Part shown: positions 18,051 to 27,019 of the stretch, in pieces
Layout of the letters: each line of letters opens with the position of its first letter
Numbering within the stretch: the stretch's first letter is position 1
Source of the DNA: CAZSBB01 sp964605235
Lineage (GTDB): Bacteria; Planctomycetota; Phycisphaerae; Phycisphaerales; Phycisphaeraceae
Reading direction: 5' to 3'
Assembly (NCBI GenBank): GCA_964605235.1
Contig: CAZSBB010000010.1
Coordinates: forward strand, 62,001-126,000
DNA length: 64,000 bases
Made by a program: the position numbers and the translations under genes
Notes under the pieces: generated by a model
Database searches by the model: none
What the model saw: the letters and a program-made list of their open reading frames with translations, nothing else
Told to the model about the DNA's origin: nothing

Positions 18051-18540
18051 AGCAGTCAAATTGGAATTTGACGCTCAGAACCTGCGCCTGACGCTCAGCG
18101 ACCAGCGCCTGGTGGTGGTGCCGTTGTCACGCTATCCCTCGCTTCTCAAAAGCACCCCGGCGGATCGGCGCGCCTATCGCATCTTCGGGCACGGACAGCA
18201 CATTCACTGGTCCAGGCTGGATCTGGATTTGCTCACGGAACAGATTGTCAATGGGGAACCGGAGCAGTTGCCTCCTCCGCCCTCGGCGAGCCCTGCTGCA
18301 CGCGGCCGGCATCGTGAGCTGCATGTTCGACTTGAACCCAAGCAGGGTAAATGGTCGGTGCTGCCCGGTTCACGCGGGCGACGTCCATGGATCACCTGTC
18401 CCACGCGCGAAGAAGCCAAAGCCGAAGCCATCACCCTGGGCCGCATGTACCCCTCCGCTTGTGTCTTCGTTCATCGGCGCGACGGCAAGCTCGCGCGCAC
18501 CATCAAACTCGGAGCCGCCGCCAAGGCGCAGTCAGCATGA
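18040..18540 (+). CDS. DUF2442 protein with C-terminal DUF2188-like domain
   Basis: A 166-residue protein from a GTG start, chosen because AAGGAG lies ten bases upstream and the domain begins at once. Residues about 5-65 match DUF2442 (LTLSDQRLVVVPLSRYPSLL, HIHWSRLDLDLLTE). After a proline-rich linker, residues about 85-155 resemble DUF2188 (KWSVLPGS, EEAKAEAITLGRMYP, VFVHRRDGKL). The fusion of two small domains, both common in cassettes with DUF4160, is distinctive. The stop overlaps the gcvPB start as ATGA. Function unknown; it may modify, sense or regulate, or be the antidote half of an addiction pair. Confidence 0.75.
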   Translation: MANEAVKLEFDAQNLRLTLSDQRLVVVPLSRYPSLLKSTPADRRAYRIFGHGQHIHWSRLDLDLLTEQIVNGEPEQLPPPPSASPAARGRHRELHVRLEPKQGKWSVLPGSRGRRPWITCPTREEAKAEAITLGRMYPSACVFVHRRDGKLARTIKLGAAAKAQSA

Positions 18541-20000
18541 GCATTTCCTCCTCGGTTCCCCTGGTTTTTGAACGTCACTCCCCCGGCGCCCGCGCGACGG
18601 ACCTGCCCGCGCTGGATGTGCCTGCCGCCGCGTTGCCGACGGAGCTGGTGGGTGATGCCCCCCGGCTGCCGGAGCTGGGGCAACTGGAAGTGGTGCGGCA
18701 TTACACCGCGCTGGCGAAGCGGAACTTTTCCGTCGACGGCAACTTCTATCCGCTGGGCTCCTGCACGATGAAGTTCAATCCGCCGCTCAATGAAGCCGCG
18801 GCCGCGCATCCGGACTTCATCGGCGTGCACCCGCTGCAGGACGCCGCCGACGCGCAGGGCGTGCTGGCGGTGCTGCATGACGTGCAGACCTGGCTGGCGG
18901 AAATCGCCGGGCTGGATGTGGTGTCGCTGCAGCCCGCCGCCGGGGCGCATGGCGAGTACACCGCGCTCAAGGTCATCCGCGCCTACTACAACGATCCGCA
19001 AGGCGGCAACGATCCCAAACGCCGCAAGGTGCTCGCGCCCGACACCGCCCACGGCACCAACCCCGCCAGCTGCGCCATGTGCGGCGCCAATGTCGTGTCC
19101 GTGCCCTCGCGCGGCGGGCTGGTGGACATGGACGCGCTCAAGCAGATGGTCGACGGCGAAACCGCGGCCCTGATGATCACCAACCCCAACACCGCCGGCC
19201 TGTTCGACGGGCAGATCACCGAAATCGCCCGCATTCTGCACGATGCCGGCGCACTGCTGTACCTCGACGGGGCGAACATGAACGCCATCGTCGGCGTGGC
19301 GCGGCCGGGCGACTTCGGCGTCGACGTGATGCACTACAACACGCACAAGACCTTCAGCACGCCCCACGGCTGCGGCGGTCCGGGCTCGGGGCCGATTGCG
19401 GTGCGCCGCTTCCTGGAGCCGTACCTGCCGGTGCCGCGCGTGGCGCTGGGCGCCGACGGCCGGTATGTGCTGCAAAGCGATTTCCCCAAGTCCATCGGCA
19501 AGGTGCGCAGCTTCTTTGGCCAGTTCGGCGTGCTGCTGCGCTGCTGGGCGTACATTGCCGCCTGCGGGCCCGATGGTTTGCGCAACGTCGGCCAGTCGGC
19601 GGTGCTCAACGCCAACTACCTGGGCGCGTGCCTGCGCGAGCGTTTCGAAACGCCGTACTTCGATCCCGGCAACCGGCGGTTCTGCGCCCATGAGTTCATC
19701 ACCGTGCCCAAGCGGCTGCTGGACGCGGGGGTGACGCTGATCGACATCGCCAAGCGGCTGATCGACTACGGCATCCATCCGCCGACCATGCACTGGCCGG
19801 TGCACAACTGTTTGATGATCGAGCCGACGGAGACGGAGAGCAAGGCGACGCTGGATCGGTTTGTGGCGGTGATGCACCAGATCGCCGACGAGATCGAGCG
19901 GGACGCCGAGCTGGTGCGCAGCGCGCCGCATGCCGCGCCGGTGCAGCGTCTGGATGAGGTGGCGGCCGCACGCACGCCCCGGCTGACGCACGTGGGCTGA
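18537..20000 (+). CDS. gcvPB: glycine dehydrogenase (decarboxylating), subunit 2
   Basis: The C-terminal-half P-protein subunit carrying the PLP site; partner of gcvPA. The 487 residues include NTHKTFSTPHGCGGPGSGP with the cofactor lysine, DTAHGTNPASCAMCGANVVS, and MHWPVHNCLMIEPTETESKA near the end, all canonical. The ATG overlaps the stop of the DUF2442 gene. The remainder of the cleavage system must be encoded elsewhere. Confidence 0.96.
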   Translation: MSISSSVPLVFERHSPGARATDLPALDVPAAALPTELVGDAPRLPELGQLEVVRHYTALAKRNFSVDGNFYPLGSCTMKFNPPLNEAAAAHPDFIGVHPLQDAADAQGVLAVLHDVQTWLAEIAGLDVVSLQPAAGAHGEYTALKVIRAYYNDPQGGNDPKRRKVLAPDTAHGTNPASCAMCGANVVSVPSRGGLVDMDALKQMVDGETAALMITNPNTAGLFDGQITEIARILHDAGALLYLDGANMNAIVGVARPGDFGVDVMHYNTHKTFSTPHGCGGPGSGPIAVRRFLEPYLPVPRVALGADGRYVLQSDFPKSIGKVRSFFGQFGVLLRCWAYIAACGPDGLRNVGQSAVLNANYLGACLRERFETPYFDPGNRRFCAHEFITVPKRLLDAGVTLIDIAKRLIDYGIHPPTMHWPVHNCLMIEPTETESKATLDRFVAVMHQIADEIERDAELVRSAPHAAPVQRLDEVAAARTPRLTHVG

Positions 20001-20061
20001 GCGCTGGCGGGCTTTCCCCAGAGCGCGCGGGTTGGTTGGGAAACCATCTCAAAAGAACAGT

Positions 20062-20174
20062 AACCACAGCGCCACAGAGAGCACCGAGCAATGCTCACCG
20101 AGAATTGCTGGAATATCAGAGGATAACCCGACTTCTCATGCTTGCTCTGAGTGTCGTCTGTGCCTCTGTGGTGA
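20062..20174. repeat. inverted-repeat element, ACCACAGAG family, copy 1
   Basis: Left arm AACCACAGCGCCACAGAGAG; the right arm ends GTCTGTGCCTCTGTGGTGA. The arms are imperfectly complementary over about 28 bases. It fills the spacer between the convergent gcvPB and response-regulator genes. The same family recurs at 31.1 kb. Confidence 0.7.
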
Positions 20175-20190
20175 GTATTGCGATCATTTC

Positions 20191-20816
20191 TTACTGGTCG
20201 TCGTCGGCGAAGCGGCGCGCCGCCAGGGTCATGCGGACCAGATCGCTGGCGCTGCTGGCGCCCATCTTGTTCATCACCCGGGCCCGGTGGAGCTTGACGG
20301 TTTTTTCGCTGCGGAACAGTTCCTGAGCGATCTGGGCGGACGACCAGCCCTGCACCACCAGTTCGAAGATTTCCCGTTCGCGGGCGGTGAGCAAATCCAG
20401 CCGCCGTTCGAATTCCTGGCGGAGTTCGAGGTTCTGGCGGTTGACGCCATCGCGCGTCAAAGCGTCCCGGATGCGGATCAGCAGGAGTTCCGGATCGAAG
20501 GGTTTTCCAGGAAGTCGAAGGCGCCGTCCTTGACCGCCTGCACCGCCATGGGCACATCGCCGTGGCCGGTGAGAATGATGACCGGCAGGGGGATGCGGCG
20601 TTCCCGCAGGGCGCGCAGCACCTGCAAGCCATTGCGGCCGGGCATGCGCATGTCCACCAGGGCGCAGCCGGGCTGGTCCGGGTCGAGGTGCTCGAGAAAG
20701 CTGTCGCCATCGGGATGCGCCGTGGTGGGAAGCTGGTGCGCCGCGAGCAGGCGCTGGAGTGAGCGGCGCAGGTCGGGGTCATCATCGACAATCTGCACGA
20801 CGGGGGCGGGGTTCAT
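20191..20816 (-). pseudogene. FixJ-like response regulator interrupted by one-base frameshift
   Basis: A two-domain regulator in two frames. The receiver part begins at the ATG at 20816 (VVQIVDDDPDLRRSL, phospho-acceptor Asp55 in CALVDMRMPGRNG, ILTGHGDVPMAVQAVKDGAFDFLE). The frame then shifts near 20500-20507, where GAAAACCC is one base short of coding for the expected Lys-Pro-Phe. After the shift the sequence continues without loss as P-F-D-P-E-L-L-L-I-R, and then a LuxR-type HTH (LLTAREREIFELV, WSSAQIAQELFRSEKTVKLH). The break falls on the conserved Lys of receiver domains. It could be a recent mutation, a sequencing error in the A-run, or recoding. ATGA overlap with the kinase gene. Confidence 0.8.
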
Positions 20817-22714
20817 GGCGTCGGCTCCGCAGTGACAAGGGGCAAACTGAAGCAGAAGATCGCGCCCCCGGCGGGCGCGGCTTCATGCCAGATGCGTCCG
20901 CCGTGGTTTTCGACGATGGTGCGAGCGATGGACAAACCCAGGCCCAGGCCGCCGCGTCGTCCGCTGACGAATGGTTCAAACAAATGGGCCCGCATCTGGG
21001 GCGTCAGGCCGGGCCCGGAATCACAGATGCGCACCACCGCCGACCCGGCTCCGTCAACATGGGCGTTCAAGCGGACCCGGCGCTCGGCGGGGGTTCCTTC
21101 GGCGCTGGCTTCGATGGCGTTGCGCAGCAGGTTCAGGAGAACCTGTTCGATCAGCACCGGGTCCACATCCACCAGCGGCGGGGCTTGGTGCAGCTCGAGT
21201 TGCACCTCCACGCCGTGGCTGTGGGCATAGCTGGTGAGCACCAGGGCGGTGTTGCGGATGAGTTGAGTCAGGTCGACGCGGCGACGTTGGCGCTGGGCGG
21301 GGCGCAGGAAGTTGCGGACCCGGCGGAGCACTTCCCCGGCGCGGCGCACCTGTTGATTGATGTCTTCGAGCGTGTCGAGCAACGGCCCGCGCTGCAACTG
21401 GCCGTCGCGCACTTCCGCCAGCGCGGCGGCGGTGTAGTTGGCGATGCACGCCAGCGGTTGGTTGAGCTCATGCGCCAAGCCGGACGCCAGTTCGTTGACG
21501 GTGCTGACCCGCGCCATGTGCGCCAGTTCATCGAGGCGCTGGCTGGCGGATTGCTCGGCGGATTTCCAGTCGGTCACATCACTGGCGATTGCCTCCAGGC
21601 GCAGGGGGCGGCGCTGCTCGTCGTAGACCAGCACGTTGCGCTGATGGATATGGCGGACGGCGCCCCGGGGGCGGATTACCTGGTACTCCCAGGCGGGGTC
21701 CAGCCGGCCCTGACGCAGGCGGCGCCAGTAGCCATGCACCGCGCGGCGGCTGGCGGGATGCAGCAGGCGCCAGACCAGGCGCGGCTGGGCCTGGAGCTGG
21801 GCGGGCAGCACGCCGGCGAGGGTGAACAAGGCGGGACTGATGTACTCGAACTGGCCGGTGGGCAGGTGGATGCTGAATATGACGTCGGCGGCGTTCTCCA
21901 TCAGCCGGCGGAAGCGGGCTTCGCTTTCCTGCAGGCTATGGGTCACGCGGCGCTGGGCGAGGGTTTCGCTTTCAATGCGCACCGCCAGGTGGTCGAACGC
22001 CTGCGCCAGTTGCTGCAATTCGTCGCCGCCGTCGAGAGGCACGGGGATCGCCGAGCGGGCGCCCAGGTCGCCTTCCGCCAGACGCTGGGCCGCCGTGACC
22101 AGGCTGCGCGTCGGGCGGATCACCAGGGCATAGAGCAAGCCATACAGCACCAGGGTGAGCATGGCGGAGCTCAGCAGAATCATCGCCAGGCGCTCAACCA
22201 GATGCTCGCGCACCTCGTGCAATTGCGGACGAACATCAAAGCTCAGATGGATAAACAGGTTCTGCGCGCCTGCGGGATCAGCCATCTCGACACGGGTGAC
22301 TGACAGCACCTGATTGCGCGCCACATCGTTGTACAGCACCACATTGGCGGCATGGGGGGCCGCCGCCTGCGTCAGCAGCTTGGGCAGGAGGGGTCCGCAC
22401 CCCGAGCATTGTCCCGCCAGCACGTTGCCCTGTCCATCCAGCAGCAGGACTTCGCCCAGGCCGCCGTTGACGATGGCGAGCTCGATGGCCCGCGTCAGCA
22501 CCGCGCGACACTGGGAACCCTCGTCGTTGAACTCCGGCGCCAGCGGTTGGAGCAGTCCCACCAGCAACCGGGATCGGCGTTGTATGGCGCCGCGGCCGGT
22601 GTCCCAGGCGGCGTGGACTTGCGTCTGGTAGTCGCTGGTCACATCCAGCACCAACCCCAGGCCCCCCACCAGCGCCAAGGCCGCCAGCAGCTTGAGCGCC
22701 AGCGATCGGGTCAT
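20813..22714 (-). CDS. FixL/DctB-like membrane sensor histidine kinase
   Basis: A 633-residue kinase. Order: membrane segment near residues 5-25, a periplasmic sensor of about 170 residues with a CSGC pair (GQCSGCGPLLP), a second membrane segment, HAMP (VIRPTRSLVTAAQRLAEGDL), PAS domain (FRRLMENAADVIFSI), then HisKA with GLAHELNQPLACIANY, where the His is the phosphorylation site, and HATPase motifs (LLNLLRNAIEAS, ICDSGPGL, GRRGGLGLGLSIAR). The HELNQP box is that of FixL/DctB-type kinases that pair with FixJ-like regulators, consistent with the overlapping regulator gene. The ATG at 22714 is preferred since upstream sequence lacks conserved features. Confidence 0.9.
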   Translation of the reverse strand: MTRSLALKLLAALALVGGLGLVLDVTSDYQTQVHAAWDTGRGAIQRRSRLLVGLLQPLAPEFNDEGSQCRAVLTRAIELAIVNGGLGEVLLLDGQGNVLAGQCSGCGPLLPKLLTQAAAPHAANVVLYNDVARNQVLSVTRVEMADPAGAQNLFIHLSFDVRPQLHEVREHLVERLAMILLSSAMLTLVLYGLLYALVIRPTRSLVTAAQRLAEGDLGARSAIPVPLDGGDELQQLAQAFDHLAVRIESETLAQRRVTHSLQESEARFRRLMENAADVIFSIHLPTGQFEYISPALFTLAGVLPAQLQAQPRLVWRLLHPASRRAVHGYWRRLRQGRLDPAWEYQVIRPRGAVRHIHQRNVLVYDEQRRPLRLEAIASDVTDWKSAEQSASQRLDELAHMARVSTVNELASGLAHELNQPLACIANYTAAALAEVRDGQLQRGPLLDTLEDINQQVRRAGEVLRRVRNFLRPAQRQRRRVDLTQLIRNTALVLTSYAHSHGVEVQLELHQAPPLVDVDPVLIEQVLLNLLRNAIEASAEGTPAERRVRLNAHVDGAGSAVVRICDSGPGLTPQMRAHLFEPFVSGRRGGLGLGLSIARTIVENHGGRIWHEAAPAGGAIFCFSLPLVTAEPTP

Positions 22715-22907
22715 GCCCAGGATTCCCGCGCAAGACAGGGGCAAAGCCCGTCGCCGGAAATCCACGCAGGCCGGCGGTGGCGACAACGGGACAGCAGCGC
22801 GCATTGTAATCGCTGGGCGCGCCAGCGCCGCATCGGCGTCAGGCGGGCGCCGCAGGTCGCCGACCAGAGCTCCCTGGAAACCGGCAAAAAACGCGCGGAA
22901 ACGGGGG

Positions 22908-25900
22908 TTACCGCACGGGCGCCGGGGCGTTGCTCGCTCCGCCGGCGCCGGCTTTCTTCAGGCGCACCAGCAGCAACGGCGCGGCAATGGCGATCGAACT
23001 GTAGGTGCCGACCACGATGCCCACGAACATGCCGAAGGCGAAGCCGTGCACGCCTTCACCGCCCAGCTCGTAAAGGACGAACACCGCGATCAACGTGGTG
23101 AAGCTGGTCATGGTGGTGCGGCTGAGGGTCTGGTTGATCGAGCGATTGATGATCTCGGGCGTGGCGAACGCCAGCCGGCCGCGGTTTTCACGGATACGGT
23201 CGAACACCACGATGGTGTCGTTGAGCGAGTAGCCCACGAGGGTCAGCAGGGCGGCGACCATGGCGAGGTTGATCTTGAAGTCGGCGATCAGCAGCCAGTC
23301 GCCGATGGGGCTGTGATAGGCGAGATAGCTGACGGCGATCAGCCCCAGAGCGATGGACACGTCGTGGACCAGCGCGGCGATCGCCGCCAGGCCGTAGCCC
23401 AGCCGCCCGAACCGCAGCCAGACGTAGAGCACCACCGCCATCAGGGACAGGAACAGCGCCTGCCCGGCTTTGGCCTGCATGGCGCCGGAGATCTGGCTGG
23501 AGAAGCTCGATACGCTCGCCAGGCTGGTGTCGCGGGTCAGGGCGTCGCGGACCAGGCTCCATTCGGTGGTCGCCAGACCTTGCGGGTCGTCGGTGAACGC
23601 CGCCGGGTCGTCGATGTAGTTGGTGGCTTGATCGCGCACCACCACCACCGCCGAGGAGTAGGTCGGCTCAGCGCCCACGCCCGCCAGGGTCACGCCGATG
23701 ACGTCAAACTGGCGGAAGCCCAGCGTTTCATAGCTCGGCTGCAGACGCATGCGCTTGATGCGCTGCGCCAGGTCGGCTTCGGTGGTCGCGGGCTTGAGGT
23801 CCTCGAGCAGGATCGCCACGCCCCCGAGGTATTCGCTCACGTCCTCCTGGATCGACCGGTGCACCACTTCGCCCAGATTGCTGCTGTTGATCGGATAGAC
23901 CGGCGCGTCCGCCAGGCGGGTTTGCTCGACGCCCTGGAACTCCAGCTGCACCTGGGTGTCGAGCTTGTCGAGGAACGCCTGCTTGATCACTTTGCTCACC
24001 AGCGTGGGGTCTTCCACCAGCGTCTGAATGGAGAACGCCGAGGCCCGGTCGCCGTCGGTGCGGCCGACGGTCAGGATGCGCGCTCCGGTCCCGCTGCCGC
24101 GGAAGCGCGGCTCGTTGTATTCCGCCGCCACTTTGTCCATGCGCTCGCGCGCTTCGCTGAGCGTGAGGGTTTCACCTTCGCGCAGCTCAAAGCCCACTTC
24201 CGTGCCGCTGCGGAACTCGATGTCCAGCATGTCGGCGCCGCGCAGGGCGATCGCCACATAGCTGCCGGCGATCAACAGCGCGCTGATGACCATGAAGACC
24301 GGCAGCTTCTTCATCCAGTCCACATTGGGCGACAGCGCCCGCTGCACGGCGGGCACAACCATCGGCAGCGAGGGCAGCGTGCGGGCGCCGGTGAAGCGGA
24401 AGTACCAGTCGAAAATGACGCGGGTGCAGAACAGGGCGGTGAACATGGTCGCCGCGATGCCGATGCCCAGCGTCAGGGCGAAGCCTTTGATTTCCGTGGT
24501 GGCGGTGTAGTACAGCACCACGCAGGTGATGATGGTGGTGATGTTGGCGTCGAGAATGGTGGAGAAGGCTTTTTCGTAGCCCCGCCGCAGGGCGACATGC
24601 ATGGGTTCGCCGGCCTGGAGTTCCTCGCGGATACGCTCGAAGATCAGCACGTTGGCGTCCACCGCCATGCCGATGGTCAGCACGATGCCCGCGATGCCCG
24701 GCAGGGTCCAGGTGGCTTCGAGCAGACACATCACGCCCAGGATGACCACCATGTTGGCGAGCAGGGCGAAGACCGCCACGATGCCGCCGAAGAAGTAGTA
24801 GACGATCATGAAGACGCTGACGGCGATGAGCGACCACTTGGAGGCGTTGAGCCCGGCATGCAGGTTGTCCTGGCCCAGTTGCGGGCCGATGGTCTTGACG
24901 CTGATGGGCTGTTCGCTGACCGCCGCCGCGAGGGTGCCGGCGTTGAGGGTGCGGATGAGGTAGTCCAGTTCCCGGGCGCCGAAGCCGCCGGACCCGCCGG
25001 TGATGATGCCCGAGCCGTGGATTTTGTCGTTGATGCGTGGGGCGGACATGACCCGGCCGTCGAGGCAGATGCCCATGGGCTGGCCGATGTGGTTGCCGGT
25101 GAGCTGCGCCATCAGGCCGCCGCCGACGGCGTTGAGCGCGAAGCTCACCGCGGGGAAGCCGCTTTCATCCATGGTGGGAAACGCCCGGCTCAGTTCCCAG
25201 CCCGGCTGGGCGCGGGTCAGGCCGGTTGGCGCGGCGTTGCCCATCAGCACGTAGTACTCGCCGGCGTACAACTGACCGATCAGGCCGCGCCCGGCGAAGT
25301 AGGCTTCGGGGTTCTGTTCCAGCTCCGCGCGTTGGCGGGCGTTTTCGGTGAAGCTGGGGTTGCCGTTCTCATCGCGGTCGACCTGCATCCATTTCCAGGG
25401 GCGGTCGCCGCCGGCGCGGGGGCCTTTTTCGCGCAACTGCTGGCGGTAGTTGTTGACGTCGGGCACGCTGGAGGCGGTGGCGGCGATGCGGAACTCGAGC
25501 ACGCCCGAGCCGCGCATCATGGTGATCAGGTCCGAGGCGTCGTCGAGCGGGCCTTTGACCTTCTCGTATGCTTCATATGCCGCCGCCACGGCGCGGATGT
25601 CCGCTTCACGCTGGGGATGGGCGGCAATCAGCTTGTTGAGCGCCGCCTCACGCAGCGTCGGGTCGCCTTCCCTGGCGTCCTTGGCGCGGGTGTTGGGCAC
25701 GCTGACCACGCGCTCCAGTTCCGCCACATCGACATTGCTGCCCAGCACCGCTTCCCGGGCGGCGGTGTACTGCTCTTCGACCGCCAGCAGCGCGGGGACT
25801 TTTTCCTGAAGCTGCTTGCGCAACGCGGTCAGGGCGTCCTGCGCCTGCTGCTTTTTGTCTGCGGGGGCGTCGGCGGGGAGCTGGTCCAGGGCGTCCTGCG

Positions 25901-26435
25901 CCGCCTGAAGCTGCTGGTCCAGTTGCTGCACGGGCTGCTGCGCCGCCGCGCGGGCGTCGTGCGCCGCCGCCAGGTCCGCCAGCTTTTCGCGCAGCGCCGG
26001 ATTGCCCGCCGCCAGCTTTGCCAGCAGTTCATCGCGCTGGGCGGCATCCGCCACCGCCACGGCGCGTTCGAGCTGTCGTTCGTCGAGATTGCGCTGGCCG
26101 ACGGCCTCGAGCAGATCGACGTACTGGTCGCGGAGCTGGCGGGTGTTGGTGGAGCTCAGCGGCATCTGGACTTCAAAGCGATTGCCCGCCAGGGGACGCC
26201 AGACCAGGTTGCGCACGCCCTGGGGGTCGACGCGCTTCTGATAGCTGGCGATGATCTGGTCGATGGCTTCGCGGGAGTCCATGCCCTCGGGCACGTCCAC
26301 CTGGTAGGTCAGCGTGGTGCCGCCGACCAGGTCGAGACCCGGCTTGAGCTTTTTGCTCGGTGGGTAGAGCATCAGGCCGCAAAGGCCCAGCGCCACCACA
26401 ATGAAGATCGGTTTCCACAGCGGCGTTTGATACAT
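22908..26435 (-). CDS. secDF: SecD-SecF fusion protein translocase subunit
   Basis: A 1175-residue fusion of both RND-type Sec accessory subunits, which use the proton motive force to pull proteins across the membrane. SecD half: TM1, GLDLVGGTTLTYQVDV, the P1 head domain, and the six-helix core with LTIGMAVDANVLIFERIREEL. SecF half: DIEFRSGTEVGFEL, and YSLNDTIVVFDRIREN in the second core. Two features enlarge it: an Ala/Gln/Asp-rich coiled-coil-like insertion at about residues 105-290 inside the P1 region, and a long extracytoplasmic stretch in SecF. The large fused form fits planctomycetes. It follows yajC by 20 bases in the tgt-yajC-secDF order found in many bacteria. Confidence 0.95.
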   Translation of the reverse strand: MYQTPLWKPIFIVVALGLCGLMLYPPSKKLKPGLDLVGGTTLTYQVDVPEGMDSREAIDQIIASYQKRVDPQGVRNLVWRPLAGNRFEVQMPLSSTNTRQLRDQYVDLLEAVGQRNLDERQLERAVAVADAAQRDELLAKLAAGNPALREKLADLAAAHDARAAAQQPVQQLDQQLQAAQDALDQLPADAPADKKQQAQDALTALRKQLQEKVPALLAVEEQYTAAREAVLGSNVDVAELERVVSVPNTRAKDAREGDPTLREAALNKLIAAHPQREADIRAVAAAYEAYEKVKGPLDDASDLITMMRGSGVLEFRIAATASSVPDVNNYRQQLREKGPRAGGDRPWKWMQVDRDENGNPSFTENARQRAELEQNPEAYFAGRGLIGQLYAGEYYVLMGNAAPTGLTRAQPGWELSRAFPTMDESGFPAVSFALNAVGGGLMAQLTGNHIGQPMGICLDGRVMSAPRINDKIHGSGIITGGSGGFGARELDYLIRTLNAGTLAAAVSEQPISVKTIGPQLGQDNLHAGLNASKWSLIAVSVFMIVYYFFGGIVAVFALLANMVVILGVMCLLEATWTLPGIAGIVLTIGMAVDANVLIFERIREELQAGEPMHVALRRGYEKAFSTILDANITTIITCVVLYYTATTEIKGFALTLGIGIAATMFTALFCTRVIFDWYFRFTGARTLPSLPMVVPAVQRALSPNVDWMKKLPVFMVISALLIAGSYVAIALRGADMLDIEFRSGTEVGFELREGETLTLSEARERMDKVAAEYNEPRFRGSGTGARILTVGRTDGDRASAFSIQTLVEDPTLVSKVIKQAFLDKLDTQVQLEFQGVEQTRLADAPVYPINSSNLGEVVHRSIQEDVSEYLGGVAILLEDLKPATTEADLAQRIKRMRLQPSYETLGFRQFDVIGVTLAGVGAEPTYSSAVVVVRDQATNYIDDPAAFTDDPQGLATTEWSLVRDALTRDTSLASVSSFSSQISGAMQAKAGQALFLSLMAVVLYVWLRFGRLGYGLAAIAALVHDVSIALGLIAVSYLAYHSPIGDWLLIADFKINLAMVAALLTLVGYSLNDTIVVFDRIRENRGRLAFATPEIINRSINQTLSRTTMTSFTTLIAVFVLYELGGEGVHGFAFGMFVGIVVGTYSSIAIAAPLLLVRLKKAGAGGASNAPAPVR

Positions 26436-26455
26436 GGAGTCGTCCCAGGCCGGGG

Positions 26456-26932
26456 TTATTCGCCGGCGGCTTCGTCAGTGACGTTCTGAATGGCGGACTT
26501 GGCGAACTTGATGCGGGTGTTGCTGTTCTCGTCGACCTTGAGGACCACCTCGTTGTCGCGGACCTCGACCACGGTGCCGATGATGCCGCCGATGGTCTGC
26601 ACGCGATTGCCCTTCTTGAGCGAGGCGATCAGTTCCTGGCGTTTCTTGCGTTCTTTGGATTGCCCGCGCATGGAGATGAAGATCATCAGCCCGAGCATGC
26701 CGATCATGACCAGGAAGAAGGTCGAGCCGCCCAGCCCCGGAGGCGCCGCAGGCTGCGCCGGCGCGCCGCCGAGCGGTTGGCCGTTTTCCCCGGTCGTGAC
26801 GGTGGCGCCATTTTCCGCGCCGGCGCCGGCGGCACTGTTGGCGGTGGTGTTCGTCCCGCCGGCGCTCGCCGGCTGCAGGTCTTCCTGCGCCAGCAGCAGG
26901 GGTACGTTGGTCCAATTCATGATGACTCCCAT
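26456..26932 (-). CDS. yajC: preprotein translocase subunit YajC
   Basis: A 158-residue Sec-associated membrane protein. It has one membrane helix (STFFLVMIGMLGLMIFISM) followed by the family signature RGQSKERKKRQELIASL and the small beta-rich domain KKGNRVQTIGGIIGTVVEV. YajC is usually about 110 residues; the excess is a Gly/Ala/Pro/Thr-rich N-terminal segment of about 60 residues that would lie outside the membrane. An in-frame ATG at 26920 is an alternative start. Between tgt and secDF in one operon. Confidence 0.93.
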   Translation of the reverse strand: MGVIMNWTNVPLLLAQEDLQPASAGGTNTTANSAAGAGAENGATVTTGENGQPLGGAPAQPAAPPGLGGSTFFLVMIGMLGLMIFISMRGQSKERKKRQELIASLKKGNRVQTIGGIIGTVVEVRDNEVVLKVDENSNTRIKFAKSAIQNVTDEAAGE

Positions 26933-27019
26933 CTGGTCAGAAGCGATAAACCAGCCCGGCCCGCTCCGGCGCGGACCCGGCGCCTAACCCGGGGCAGACC
27001 CACCGCCCCGCGCCTGGCG

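Noticed and set aside
20191..20816. Two separate genes: a stand-alone receiver and a stand-alone LuxR-type regulator
   Set aside because: Shifting one base near 20503 joins them into the exact FixJ domain order with no missing residues.
22692..26489. A 1265-codon open frame on the plus strand opposite secDF
   Set aside because: It is Gln/Arg/His/Gly-rich, has no family signs, and mirrors secDF codon bias in a G+C-rich gene; it is an antisense shadow.
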